64,000 nucleotides of DNA. Source: Pseudomonadota bacterium (GTDB lineage Bacteria; Myxococcota_A; UBA796; SXON01). Location of the stretch: positions 1-64,000 of the forward strand of contig SXON01000059.1 of assembly GCA_005778355.1 (NCBI GenBank), in the 5' to 3' direction. The translations under genes were made by a program, and so were the position numbers. Below, piece by piece: positions 15,410 to 23,707 of this stretch. Positions within the stretch are counted from its first letter, which is position 1; each line of letters opens with the position of its first letter. The notes beneath the pieces are model-generated. The model worked only from the letters and a program-made list of their open reading frames with translations. It did not search any database and was not told the DNA's origin.

Positions 15410-15980
15410 GAGGGCGGTGGCGTAGCGCCAACGCGGCCCCGGCCGCGATCACCAGGGACAAGGGCGGCACCGCGCCGCCCGTGACGGCGCAACAGGGATA
15501 CGACGCAGCGTATGGCGCCATGATCATCGCGTCCCGGAACTCCACGGTGTGCACCTCGCGGTAGAGGCTGCCATCGTCACCGAGGTACTCGAACTGGAGC
15601 TCGTCAGCCGTCTCCGCGACGAGCGACTCGCGGTCGAGCACGTAGAAGCTGGCCTCAGGGTCGACCTGGTAGAGCGCGGTTCCGAGGCCGCTATACACGT
15701 CTGAGGGGCCCCGCGTGACCACGTGATCGGAGCCGCAGGTCTCGAGTTCGGAATCGTACTCGACCGTGAAGACGACGGTGGCGTCGGGATCATAGCGCCC
15801 TTCCACCACCTCCACGGTGCCGCTCTCGCGGTAGAACTGGTGGGGGTAGCAGCGGCAGGGGGTACCGACCATTGGCTCGGCGCAGGGGGTCTCGCCCGGG
15901 GCCTCGCAGGTGAACTCCGCCCGCACCCGCATGCCGATGACGGGGACACCGCAGGCGAGGAGGTGGGCGGCGAGGAACAC
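15405..15980 (-). CDS. Exported lipoprotein of unknown function with MYXO-CTERM-like tail
   Basis: 191 residues. The N-terminus MFLAAHLLACG is a short lipoprotein signal. The middle is beta-rich with several Cys (FTCEAPGETPCAEP, GTPCRCYPH). The C-terminus is YPCCAVTGG, a hydrophobic helix and RHRPR, resembling the MYXO-CTERM layout with CC in place of CGC. No known domain recognised. The GTG start is 5 nt after a perfect-looking -10, TATGAT. Neighbours (ArsR, MNT protein) give no functional clue. Confidence 0.7.
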   Translation of the reverse strand: MFLAAHLLACGVPVIGMRVRAEFTCEAPGETPCAEPMVGTPCRCYPHQFYRESGTVEVVEGRYDPDATVVFTVEYDSELETCGSDHVVTRGPSDVYSGLGTALYQVDPEASFYVLDRESLVAETADELQFEYLGDDGSLYREVHTVEFRDAMIMAPYAASYPCCAVTGGAVPPLSLVIAAGAALALRHRPR

Positions 15981-15985
15981 GCGGA

Positions 15986-15991
15986 ATCATA
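15986..15991 (-). promoter_or_regulatory. -10 element TATGAT, leaderless start
   Basis: TATGAT matches the sigma-70 -10 consensus at 5 of 6 bases and is 5 nt before the GTG at 15980, leaving no room for a ribosome binding site. Confidence 0.6.
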
Positions 15992-16049
15992 CCTCCCGAA
16001 CGACCGGAGGATATCCGCCAGGAGTGCATTGTCATCGCGACGAGACAAG

Positions 16050-16361
16050 TCAGGCCGCCCAGGCGAGCCGCGCGTTCCCAGCAACATCCTCGCGGATCGG
16101 CTCGCCCAGGAAGCCGCACGTGACCAGGTCGACGGGACGCCCCCGGAACAACCGCTCCAACTCGGCCTCGAGGGCGAAGAACCGCAAGCCCACGCGGGCC
16201 CCGGGCTCGAACTCCACGAGGACATCGACGTCGCTCTCGGGGCGGAAGTCGTCCCGCAGGACCGAGCCGAAGAAGCTCAGGCGCTGCACGCGGTAGCGTC
16301 GGCAAATCGCCGCGAGGGCCTCGGCGTCGTAGCCGAGTCGAGCAGCGGGATCGGGGTCCAT
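16050..16361 (-). CDS. MNT-domain nucleotidyltransferase (MntA antitoxin-like)
   Basis: 103 residues from the ATG at 16361, six bases after TACAAT. The minimal nucleotidyltransferase motif FFGSVLRDDFRPESDVDVLV has GS...R followed by DVD, the metal-binding aspartates. Proteins of this size usually act as AMPylating antitoxins paired with an adjacent HEPN toxin. No HEPN partner is visible on either side, so this is an orphan or acts with a distant partner. Confidence 0.85.
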   Translation of the reverse strand: MDPDPAARLGYDAEALAAICRRYRVQRLSFFGSVLRDDFRPESDVDVLVEFEPGARVGLRFFALEAELERLFRGRPVDLVTCGFLGEPIREDVAGNARLAWAA

Positions 16362-16367
16362 CGCGTG

Positions 16368-16373
16368 ATTGTA
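16368..16373 (-). promoter_or_regulatory. -10 element TACAAT, leaderless start of MNT gene
   Basis: TACAAT preceded by GC, 6 nt before the ATG at 16361. Confidence 0.55.
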
Positions 16374-16425
16374 GCCTGACCGACCGCCGCTGGTCGAGCC
16401 GCGGCCGCCGCGGCGCCTCCCCGAT

Positions 16426-18183
16426 TCAGCGACGTGATGCTCCACGACGCCGCACGCCGATCAACCCGGCCACGACGCCCAGCAACCCCGGCGCCACGTG
16501 CCCGCCGTTGCAGGCGCCGCACTCCTCGGGGAGCGTCCCCGGCTCGTCGACGTCCTGTCCCTCGTCGGTATCGGGGTCGGCCGGGGTGCCGGAGTCCACG
16601 AGGCCCGAATCGACTGGATCCTCGTCGCCCACCTCGCCCTCGTCGCCCCCGGACCCGTCGTCGCCATCGGCAAGCCAACTCTCCACCAGCCCGATGGTGT
16701 CTTCCGCCGCGTAGCGCTCGCCGAAGCTGATCATCCATGCGTCGTCGTCGTCGGCCGCGCCGGCCTCGATGAGCAGCTCGCCGGTGATGGGCGAGGCGTA
16801 GAGCAAGTCCAGGTGCGACAGGTTCGCGATGTGGCTCTCGATCACGACCGCGCCGCGCGAGGTGAGCATGTTCTCGTCGTTGGCGCTGTCGAGGAACACC
16901 AGGCCGTCGGACTGCCCCGAGATCTCCCCGATCACGAGGTCGCCCGAGAGCACGCCCTGGAGCTCCTCCTCGGTGAGCTCCTCGGACATGATCCCCTCGC
17001 CGACCGCACTGGCGATGACATCGGCCCAGGTTTCCCGTTCTGCCTTGCCGAACTCGGCCCAGCTCTCGCCAAACTGCGTGGCCGCCCAGTCCTCGTAGCC
17101 GTTCGGCATCAACGGGTTCTCCCCGGCGAGCAGGAACAGCTCCACGGCGGGATCGACCCCGTTTTGCTGCAACGCGGCAAGCACACCACCCCCGGCGTCG
17201 ACGACACCGTCGATACCGTCGGAGTAGGTGTAGTAGCCGTAGCCCCCCTCGTAGGTGCTGTACCAGTCCTGCTGGTAGGCGTAAGGTCCGAGCCAAGTCA
17301 GTGAGCCCGGGAGCGGGTGATCCTGGCGCGCGTAGATCTGCCGGTGACCGGGGAAGAGGTCGCCCTCCTCGGCGTAGAAGTCCTGGGCGCGCAGATCCTC
17401 GGAAACCCAGCTCGTGCCCGTGCCGTAGGGGTAGTACTCTTCCCACGCCGAGGGAGAGAAGGTGCTCTCGGCGTCGAGCGAGAGGAAGTTGCCTGTCGAC
17501 CAGCGAAAGGCCGTGTCGATGCCCTTCAGCGGGGTGGCAATCAAGACCAGCCGTCGGATGTCGCCCTGGTAGGGGGTGCCGACGCGCTCGTAGGCGGCGC
17601 CGGTGCTGCCCTCGCCCCAGCCCGCGACGCCACCGTTCGAGGCGTAGATCGCGGCGGAGATGCCGCCCTTGCTGTGCGCCACGACGTCGACCTGGGCGGC
17701 GCCGGTGCGTTCCTTGATGCGCGCGATGGCGTCGGCGACCTGCTCCGCCTGCTGGAAGGCGTCGCCGTGCGGGTGCGCGAAGGTCATCGCGTAGACCGGC
17801 TTGCCGAGTAGATCCTCGTGCCATGCCATGGTGATGAAGCCGCGCGAGCCATTGTCGGCCGCGCCCGGGACGAAGAGCACCGGCGTTCCGCTCGCGATCG
17901 CGGCGCTCGGCCCCACGTGGAGGAGGAACTTCGAGGTGTGGGGCGTCTCCGACTGGAAACAGTCAGCGATGTAGGGTGCCCAGCTCGCGTCGCGGGGCCA
18001 GGCGGTCACGTCGTTGAACTCGCCCTCGCCGAACAGCGTCCGGTCGGGGTCTTCGTGCAGCTCGATGGCGCTCCACAGCCGGACGCTGCCCTCGAGGTCT
18101 TCCACCTCGGTGCCGGTGTACACCTCCGCCGGGGATGCTGGATCGAAGCCGGTGGTAGCCATCGCGAGGGGGATGAGGATCAT
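16426..18183 (-). CDS. Exported lipase-like alpha/beta hydrolase with MYXO-CTERM-like tail
   Basis: 585 residues. A short signal (MILIPLAMATTG) precedes a lipase-type fold: LFVPGAADNGSRG oxyanion region and VDVVAHSKGG with nucleophile Ser171 (A-H-S-x-G, as in several triacylglycerol lipases). A large aromatic-rich insert follows (YQQDWYSTYEGGYGYYTY), then a His region near SHIANLSHLDLLY. The C-terminus has an acidic linker, EECGACNGG, a helix and RRRGASRR. It probably cleaves lipid esters outside the cell. Last gene of a chain of overlapping genes that begins with PHA synthesis; its ATG overlaps the previous stop (ATGA). Confidence 0.8.
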   Translation of the reverse strand: MILIPLAMATTGFDPASPAEVYTGTEVEDLEGSVRLWSAIELHEDPDRTLFGEGEFNDVTAWPRDASWAPYIADCFQSETPHTSKFLLHVGPSAAIASGTPVLFVPGAADNGSRGFITMAWHEDLLGKPVYAMTFAHPHGDAFQQAEQVADAIARIKERTGAAQVDVVAHSKGGISAAIYASNGGVAGWGEGSTGAAYERVGTPYQGDIRRLVLIATPLKGIDTAFRWSTGNFLSLDAESTFSPSAWEEYYPYGTGTSWVSEDLRAQDFYAEEGDLFPGHRQIYARQDHPLPGSLTWLGPYAYQQDWYSTYEGGYGYYTYSDGIDGVVDAGGGVLAALQQNGVDPAVELFLLAGENPLMPNGYEDWAATQFGESWAEFGKAERETWADVIASAVGEGIMSEELTEEELQGVLSGDLVIGEISGQSDGLVFLDSANDENMLTSRGAVVIESHIANLSHLDLLYASPITGELLIEAGAADDDDAWMISFGERYAAEDTIGLVESWLADGDDGSGGDEGEVGDEDPVDSGLVDSGTPADPDTDEGQDVDEPGTLPEECGACNGGHVAPGLLGVVAGLIGVRRRGASRR

Positions 18184-19103
18184 GGCAGGAACTCCTCGAG
18201 CGCCGCGTTGAAGGCGCGAGGTGCGTCGTGGTGAACGGTGTGGCCCGCGCCCTCGATGAGGAGGAGTCGCGAGTGGGGGACGAGCTGGTGGGCGCGCTCG
18301 GCGATGGCCCGGGTGCGGCCGCCAGTGAAGATGGGGTTGGGGATCATGCGGTCGTCGCTGCCATACACGATCAACGTGGGAACCGCGATGTCTCGTGCGC
18401 GGGCACCGACGGGGTGGTCGAGCATCCCGGCGATGGAGCGCGACACGGCCACGCTCGTGCCGCCGAAGCGTGGGTTGAGCCCGAGCCGCACGCGCTCCTG
18501 GATCAGCCGCTCCACGCCGTCGTCGACCTCGTTGAACACCATGGTGACGAAGTTGGCGCGCACCTGCTCCTCGCTCGACTCCATGGCCCGAGACTCGGTC
18601 CAGAAGGCCTTCATGAAACTCGCGGCGCCCAGGTCGAAGGACTCGAAGCCGGCCGGCGCGGAGAGCGCGAGGCGCTCCACGCGCTCCGGGTGACGCAGCG
18701 CCAGCTCCATCGCCACCTGCCCACCCATCGAGTGACCCACGACCGTGGCCCGCTCCACGCCCACCGCAAACATCCAGTCCGCCACGACATCGGCGTACCA
18801 GGGCGGCGTGCAGGGCGCGTCGGGCCGACCGCTGGCGCCGTAGCCAGGCAAATCGAGCGCGAGCACGCGGTGGTCCTTTGCGAAATGCTCGAGTTGGTAC
18901 TCCCAGAAGCCAGTGTAAGACGACAGGCCATGGATGAACACGACGGGATCACCCTCGCCGCCGCTATCGACAAAGGCGATGTCGATGTCGTTGACCACCG
19001 TGTGTTGAACCGGGAGGGGCGCCCAGAGGTCGCCCGGCTCGATGGGGCCGAGGCCGGCGTAACGGGGCGCGCAGCCGAAGAGCGCGAGCATCGCAGGGAT
19101 CAT
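18180..19103 (-). CDS. Alpha/beta-hydrolase lipoprotein
   Basis: 307 residues from the ATG at 19103, which overlaps the barrel-protein stop (ATGA) and gives a lipobox MLALFGC (C11). The classic fold shows FIHGLSSYTGFW (oxyanion), VVGHSMGGQVA with nucleophile Ser125, the acid in YGSDDRMIP and the His in EGAGHTVHH. Likely an esterase or lipase attached to a membrane by a lipid anchor. Substrate unknown; operon context points to lipid or polyester cleavage in the periplasm. Confidence 0.85.
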   Translation of the reverse strand: MIPAMLALFGCAPRYAGLGPIEPGDLWAPLPVQHTVVNDIDIAFVDSGGEGDPVVFIHGLSSYTGFWEYQLEHFAKDHRVLALDLPGYGASGRPDAPCTPPWYADVVADWMFAVGVERATVVGHSMGGQVAMELALRHPERVERLALSAPAGFESFDLGAASFMKAFWTESRAMESSEEQVRANFVTMVFNEVDDGVERLIQERVRLGLNPRFGGTSVAVSRSIAGMLDHPVGARARDIAVPTLIVYGSDDRMIPNPIFTGGRTRAIAERAHQLVPHSRLLLIEGAGHTVHHDAPRAFNAALEEFLP

Positions 19104-20602
19104 CCGAACACCAGCCAGTCCAGGGAGAGGAGCATCGTCCACGGCGTTTGGGACAGGTCGGTACCCGCGACGCCGGCGCCAATGGCCGACACGTTGAGGA
19201 GCGGCAGCGGGCGACCGGACACGCGCCCATTGAACTCGGTGCCGAGCACGTTGGCCGAGGCGTCGCGGGCGTGGGCCACGCCCAGGGTCAGGCCGAGCCG
19301 GTTGGGCACCGCGTCGAAGCCGACACTCGACGACACCGCGAGGAGCCCGGCGCCTTTGCCCGACACGTCGGGGACCACCGAGATCGCGCGGTTGATGGCA
19401 CCGGGATCGGGGAAGAGCAGGTAGCTGCCATGCGTGGCGTGGACCGCGCCGACGATGCCCCAGCTGTTGGCCGTGAGGACGCCGGTGTAGGTGTCGTCGC
19501 CGTCCTTGTCGCCCGTGGCGTAGAGCGCCTCGATACGGGCCACGGATCCGTCGCCCGGCGCGTAGCGCCAGCGTCCCTCGACGTCGGCGAGGACACCGGA
19601 CACGCTGATGTCGCCATGGTCCGCCACGTAGATCTTGCCCACGTTGCCCACAATCACCCCGTGCACGCCCACCGGCCCCGCGTCGAGCGCGGCGTTGTAG
19701 CCCATGTCCGCCGCGATCCAGCCGATGTCGACGTCGACCTCGGGCGACAGCTCGTCGGGCGCCGTGCGGAAGTCGAGTCGCGGCCCTCCCTGCATCTCCG
19801 AGAGCGCAGAGGAGGGCCCAGAACCGAGCAGACCCGCGCTGCCACCGGCGCGATCACGCAGGAACCAGCCGTGAAGCCCCAGGCGCGTGGCGTGGGCGGG
19901 CGCCAACTGCAGGTCGGCGACCGCGAGCGACACGTCGTCGCCATCGGCGAAGGCTTGCTCGTAGAGGGTGAAGCCACCCACCCGGTAACGCAGGGTTTCC
20001 GCCGAGGGCGATCCCACCTTGCCGTACATCGCCACGCCGGCCGCCTCGGTGCCCCAGAACATGAGCCGCCCGCCGCTGCGCAGCAAGTCATCGAGGCGCG
20101 AGCGGGACGGGTCGTTCACCCCATCGCCCACGAACTGCAGGCCGACCACTAGGGTTTGGCCCTTCAAAAGCTCGAAGCGCCCCGCCAGCCGCCGCGTCTG
20201 CAAGTTCACCGAGTCCGCGCCAATCGCGGCGCCCGTGTTGCCGCCGGTCCCGTAGCTGCTGTCGCCGAAGGCGAAGTCCACCTCGAAGGCGGCGTCGAGT
20301 GCAGCGCGGCCATCGAGCAGGCTGGGCGCGTAGGTGAAGAAGGCACCGACCCGCTCCTCGGTGTAGGCCCCCGTGTCCTCGCCGGTGGTGGTGGAGTTAG
20401 TGCCGCCCAGCTCGCCAATCACCTGGCCGTTGACCAGTGGGTTGGTGGTGATCACGTCGGTGGTGACCGCCCGAGCCGAGAACGTGCCGAGGAAGCTCAA
20501 TCCTCCCTTGGCCTCCGGGGACGGTCGCACCTCGTCGGCGCGCGCCTCTGCGGGAAGGGCGGCGTCTTGGGCGAGCGCCAGAGCGGCGATAGAAACCAAC
20601 AT
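19100..20602 (-). CDS. Outer-membrane beta-barrel protein
   Basis: 500 residues with a signal peptide (MLVSIAALALAQDA). The rest alternates polar and hydrophobic residues in short strands separated by Gly/Asp-rich turns, without any enzyme motif. It ends in LLSLDWLVFG, close to the aromatic C-terminal signature of outer-membrane barrels. A porin or exporter-type barrel is inferred; no specific family recognised. The ATG overlaps the stop of the preceding lipoprotein gene (TAATG), so it is co-translated within the PHA-linked operon. Confidence 0.75.
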   Translation of the reverse strand: MLVSIAALALAQDAALPAEARADEVRPSPEAKGGLSFLGTFSARAVTTDVITTNPLVNGQVIGELGGTNSTTTGEDTGAYTEERVGAFFTYAPSLLDGRAALDAAFEVDFAFGDSSYGTGGNTGAAIGADSVNLQTRRLAGRFELLKGQTLVVGLQFVGDGVNDPSRSRLDDLLRSGGRLMFWGTEAAGVAMYGKVGSPSAETLRYRVGGFTLYEQAFADGDDVSLAVADLQLAPAHATRLGLHGWFLRDRAGGSAGLLGSGPSSALSEMQGGPRLDFRTAPDELSPEVDVDIGWIAADMGYNAALDAGPVGVHGVIVGNVGKIYVADHGDISVSGVLADVEGRWRYAPGDGSVARIEALYATGDKDGDDTYTGVLTANSWGIVGAVHATHGSYLLFPDPGAINRAISVVPDVSGKGAGLLAVSSSVGFDAVPNRLGLTLGVAHARDASANVLGTEFNGRVSGRPLPLLNVSAIGAGVAGTDLSQTPWTMLLSLDWLVFG

Positions 20603-21168
20603 TACTGCCGCCGATAGGTCTGGACGTTGGCGCCGGGCTCAAGCTGCGGCCCGGAGCTCGAACCGAAGCCCTCTTCTGGTGTTGGCGCCACGTAGCCGTA
20701 GTCTGGTTCGGTGATCACCACCTCGTAGCTTAGTTTATCGCCTTCGACCTCATAGATCCCGTGTGAGACCGCGCTCGACGGGCTGGTTTGCACCAGCTCG
20801 ATGTTCGCGGGGCGGGTGGAGGTGTCGGTGGTGTAGCTGCCCTTGAAGGTGGTGGACTGGCCGTCTGTGTCGGTGGCCACCACGATGTAGGTGCCGCCCG
20901 ATGTGAAGCCCGCGGTGATCCGGTCGAAGTAGGGCGCGAAGAGCTCGCTCAGGTCGTCGCCCTCGCTGAGCCAATCGCCCACCAGGGTGTCAGCGTCGGT
21001 GTCGCTATCGGAGTCCGCGTCGGTGTCCGTGTCGCTGTCGGCATCCGCGTCGGTATCGGTATCGGTATCGGTATCCGTGTCAGCTTCGTCCTGCAGCGCC
21101 GCGTTGACGTAGGTGCCGGGCGACTCCACGTCGTCGGGCAGGCAAGCAAGCAGGGCGATGAGGCTCAC
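20602..21168 (-). CDS. Lipocalin-like lipoprotein with Asp-Thr linker
   Basis: 188 residues from a GTG overlapping the acyl-CoA ligase stop (GTGA). MSLIALLACLPDD is a lipoprotein signal with Cys9. A run of Asp-Thr/Asp-Ala/Asp-Ser pairs follows, then a compact beta domain beginning LVGDWLSEG with GGTYIVVATDTDGQ, FKGSYTTDT and HGIYEVEGDKLSYEV. This spacing resembles lipocalin-like proteins. A lipid-binding or shuttle role next to the barrel protein is possible but inferred. Confidence 0.7.
   Translation of the reverse strand: MSLIALLACLPDDVESPGTYVNAALQDEADTDTDTDTDTDADADSDTDTDADSDSDTDADTLVGDWLSEGDDLSELFAPYFDRITAGFTSGGTYIVVATDTDGQSTTFKGSYTTDTSTRPANIELVQTSPSSAVSHGIYEVEGDKLSYEVVITEPDYGYVAPTPEEGFGSSSGPQLEPGANVQTYRRQ
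20988..21087 (-). repeat. Asp-Thr/Asp-Ser/Asp-Ala codon repeat
   Basis: Six-base repeats (GATACC, GACACG, GACTCC variants on the minus strand) encode the acidic linker after the lipidated Cys of the lipocalin-like protein. Confidence 0.75.
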
Positions 21169-22646
21169 CCGCTCTCGTTATGCTGCGATGCAACATCCCG
21201 CAAGGCGATTTCTTTCAGCGCGACCTTGTCCACCTTGCCCGAGGCCGTGGTCGGCAGCGTGGAGAGCACGGTGATATACCTTGGAACCTTGTACTTCGCG
21301 AGTCGCTCCGAGAGGTGTGCCCGCAGACTCGCGACGCTGATGCTTGCCCCGGGCAGCGGGGCGACGAAGGCGGCCCCCACCTCGCCCCAGCGGGGGTCGG
21401 GCACCCCGATCACCGCGCAGGCACTGATACATCCCGAGCCATGTATCACCGACTCGACCTCAGGTGGATACACGTTTTCTCCGCCTGAAATGTACATCTC
21501 CTTGATACGTCCGCACACGTAGAAGTAGCCGTCGACGTCGCGCTCCAGCACATCGCCGGTGCGGAACCACCCGTCGCCCATCGCATTCTGCGTTGCAGCA
21601 TCGTCGTCGAGATAACCGCCGCACACCGCCGGGCCCGAGAGCCACAACTCGCCCGGCTCGCCGGGCGCACACTCGGCGCCATCCGGCCGTACCAGTCGGG
21701 CGGCCACGTGCGCTGCCGGCATGCCCACGCTGCCCCACTTCGCCTCCACCATGCTCGGCGGCAGGGAGAAACAATTGGGGCCCACCTCGGTGAGGCCAAA
21801 GCCCTGTCGCAGCGGAATGTCGCGCTCGCGGTAGCGCAGCAAGAGCGGCATCGGCAAAGCCGCACCACCGACCAGCGCGTCGCGCACCGAGCCGAGGTCG
21901 GTGCTCTCGAAGGCGGGATGATCGGCCATCATCTGGAAGATGGTTGGCACGCCCATCAGGAGGGTCACCCGTTCCTCGGCGATGAGCGCGAGCGATTCGG
22001 CGGGCTCGAAGCCCCGGGCGAGCACCACCCGGCCACCGCGCCAGAAAAGGGGTGTGCTCAGGCAGTTCAGCCCCCCGGTGTGGAAGAGCGGCGTGAAGGT
22101 GAGCGTGCTGTCGCTCGCGACGAGGTCGCAGGCCAGCTGCGTGTTGACTGCGTTCCAGTGGAGCTGCTGGTGCGTGAGCAGCGCACCCTTGGGCCGACCG
22201 GTGCTGCCCGAGGTGTACATCAGCACCCAGGGTGCATCGAGCGCCGATCCGGGACCGGTGACCGGGTCGGAATCGGGGTCGTCGACCAGACCGACACCGG
22301 GAAGCCGCCCGGCCATCGAGGGGTCCACGAGCAAGAGCCGGGGACGCGAGTGCTCTACCTGCCAGCGAAGCTCGGGATCGGCCAGCCGCCAGTTCATCGG
22401 GAACAAGGTGGCGCCCAGCTCGGCGCAGGCAAAGAGTAGGAGGAAGGTCTCGGCCCGGTTCGGTGCGAGCACGGCCACGCGGTCGCCAGGGCCCACGCCC
22501 TCCGCGCGGAGTCGTCCCGCCCAGCGCAGGGCGTCACGCTGCATCGCAGCATATGTCCAGCGACGGTCGCTTGCTACGTCGTACAGGGCCTCCGCCTCGG
22601 GACGGAAACGGGCATGCACCTCGAGCCAGTTGCTGGTTGCCCTCAT
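21165..22646 (-). CDS. Acyl-CoA synthetase (AMP-forming ligase)
   Basis: 493 residues from the ATG at 22646, which overlaps the second phaC stop (ATGA). ANL-superfamily motifs are complete: MYTSGSTGRPKGALLTH (phosphate loop), GFGLTEVGPN, GDGWFRTGDV, and the C-terminal catalytic Lys in PTTASGKVDK. Such enzymes activate fatty or hydroxy acids to CoA thioesters. Placed directly after two PHA synthases, it could supply or recycle monomers (inference). An A/T-rich codon patch with two TGATACA-type words lies at about 21421-21510, and three TGCTGCGATGCA-type sites fall inside the coding region. Confidence 0.88.
   Translation of the reverse strand: MRATSNWLEVHARFRPEAEALYDVASDRRWTYAAMQRDALRWAGRLRAEGVGPGDRVAVLAPNRAETFLLLFACAELGATLFPMNWRLADPELRWQVEHSRPRLLLVDPSMAGRLPGVGLVDDPDSDPVTGPGSALDAPWVLMYTSGSTGRPKGALLTHQQLHWNAVNTQLACDLVASDSTLTFTPLFHTGGLNCLSTPLFWRGGRVVLARGFEPAESLALIAEERVTLLMGVPTIFQMMADHPAFESTDLGSVRDALVGGAALPMPLLLRYRERDIPLRQGFGLTEVGPNCFSLPPSMVEAKWGSVGMPAAHVAARLVRPDGAECAPGEPGELWLSGPAVCGGYLDDDAATQNAMGDGWFRTGDVLERDVDGYFYVCGRIKEMYISGGENVYPPEVESVIHGSGCISACAVIGVPDPRWGEVGAAFVAPLPGASISVASLRAHLSERLAKYKVPRYITVLSTLPTTASGKVDKVALKEIALRDVASQHNESG
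21181..21192. promoter_or_regulatory. PHA-locus motif TGCTGCGATGCA (in coding sequence)
   Basis: Exact copy of the motif found upstream of phasin, phaE and phaR, here in the last codons of the acyl-CoA ligase, 13 bp before the next gene start. Confidence 0.4.
21589..21600. promoter_or_regulatory. PHA-locus motif TGCGTTGCAGCA (in coding sequence)
   Basis: One mismatch to TGCATCGCAGCA after allowing the CG/TT variation at the centre; inside the acyl-CoA ligase gene. Confidence 0.3.
22540..22551. promoter_or_regulatory. PHA-locus motif TGCATCGCAGCA (in coding sequence)
   Basis: Exact copy, about 100 bp inside the acyl-CoA ligase gene. Confidence 0.4.
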
Positions 22647-23707
22647 GCCTCGACACCGCTCCAGAACTGGTCGAGCAGGGGGTAGAACTGCCGCGGCCCC
22701 TCCGTGCCCACGACCACGCCGATGTGACCCACGTCGAGGGTCGCGGCCCGCGCGCCGGGGATGGCCTCGGCCAGGGGCAGGGCCGCCGCCGGGGGCGTGA
22801 TGAAGTCCTTCTTGCAGGCGACCACCAGCGCGGGTGCCCGGATGTCTTGCACCACCGCCACGCGCCCGTGCACGATCCAGCGGCGGTGCAAGAGCGCGTC
22901 GCGCTGGTAGCCGTCGCGGATGAAGTCGCGCGCGAAGGCGCCTGGCAGCGGCACGTTCTCCTCGAGCCAGCGCTCGCGCACCAGCACCCGCGCGAGCTTC
23001 GCCGGCTCGTGGCTCGCTGCCTCGATGCCCAGGTATTTCGACACGTTTCCCACCGGGTCGAGCATCTGGAAGGCAGGCTTCATCGTCTCGACGGGCACAA
23101 GGCCCTCCGCGTCGAAGGCGGCGTCGACATCGAGCTGCCGGACGAAGTCCGCGAAGCGCCCCCCCGCCGAGAATCGCGCCGGCGCGTTGAGCGCCACCAG
23201 CGAGGCCACGCGCTCGGGGAAACGTGCCGCGAGCAAGGTCGCGATCGTGCCCCCCATGCAATAGCCCAGCAGGTGGGCACGCGGCGCGCGTGCATGCCGG
23301 GACGCCCGGTCGATACTGCGTCGCAGCATACCGACCACCTCGTCGAGCCCCTGGCCGCAGTCGGCGATCGTGGGGACACCCCAGTCCACCAGGTAGGTCG
23401 GGTAGCCCGCTGCCGACAGGGCCTCCACCAACGAACGACCTGGTTCGAGGTCGAGGATGAAGGCACGATTGATGAGCGAGGGCACCAGCACCACCGGCGC
23501 GTGTCGCACACGGCGCGGGGCGTAGTACCGGAGATCGACTCGCCCCTGGGAAAACACCACCTCCGACGCCGTGAGAGCCACCGGGGGGCGCGGCGCGGTG
23601 GCGAGGATCTGCATCCCCCGTCGGATCTTCGCCGCCGGACCGAGCCCGAGGGCGGCCAGGGCGGGGTCGAGCGGCCAGGCGGGGAGCGGGCTCGAGGCGC
23701 CGGTCAC
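22643..23707 (-). CDS. phaC: Class III-type PHA synthase PhaC (second copy)
   Basis: 354 residues from the GTG at 23707 that overlaps the first phaC stop (GTGA); this is the usual class III PhaC length. Lipase-like box GYCMGG with nucleophile Cys150, acid in CKKDFITPP, and His in DVGHIGVVVG, so the triad is complete. PHA synthase polymerises hydroxyacyl-CoA into storage polyester at granules, normally as PhaC-PhaE. Having two PhaC proteins side by side is unusual; they may form a mixed complex or differ in monomer choice. The upstream open frame is long, but only this start fits the operon. Confidence 0.88.
   Translation of the reverse strand: MTGASSPLPAWPLDPALAALGLGPAAKIRRGMQILATAPRPPVALTASEVVFSQGRVDLRYYAPRRVRHAPVVLVPSLINRAFILDLEPGRSLVEALSAAGYPTYLVDWGVPTIADCGQGLDEVVGMLRRSIDRASRHARAPRAHLLGYCMGGTIATLLAARFPERVASLVALNAPARFSAGGRFADFVRQLDVDAAFDAEGLVPVETMKPAFQMLDPVGNVSKYLGIEAASHEPAKLARVLVRERWLEENVPLPGAFARDFIRDGYQRDALLHRRWIVHGRVAVVQDIRAPALVVACKKDFITPPAAALPLAEAIPGARAATLDVGHIGVVVGTEGPRQFYPLLDQFWSGVEA
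23316..23327. promoter_or_regulatory. PHA-locus motif TGCGTCGCAGCA (in coding sequence)
   Basis: One mismatch to TGCATCGCAGCA, inside the second phaC gene. Confidence 0.3.
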
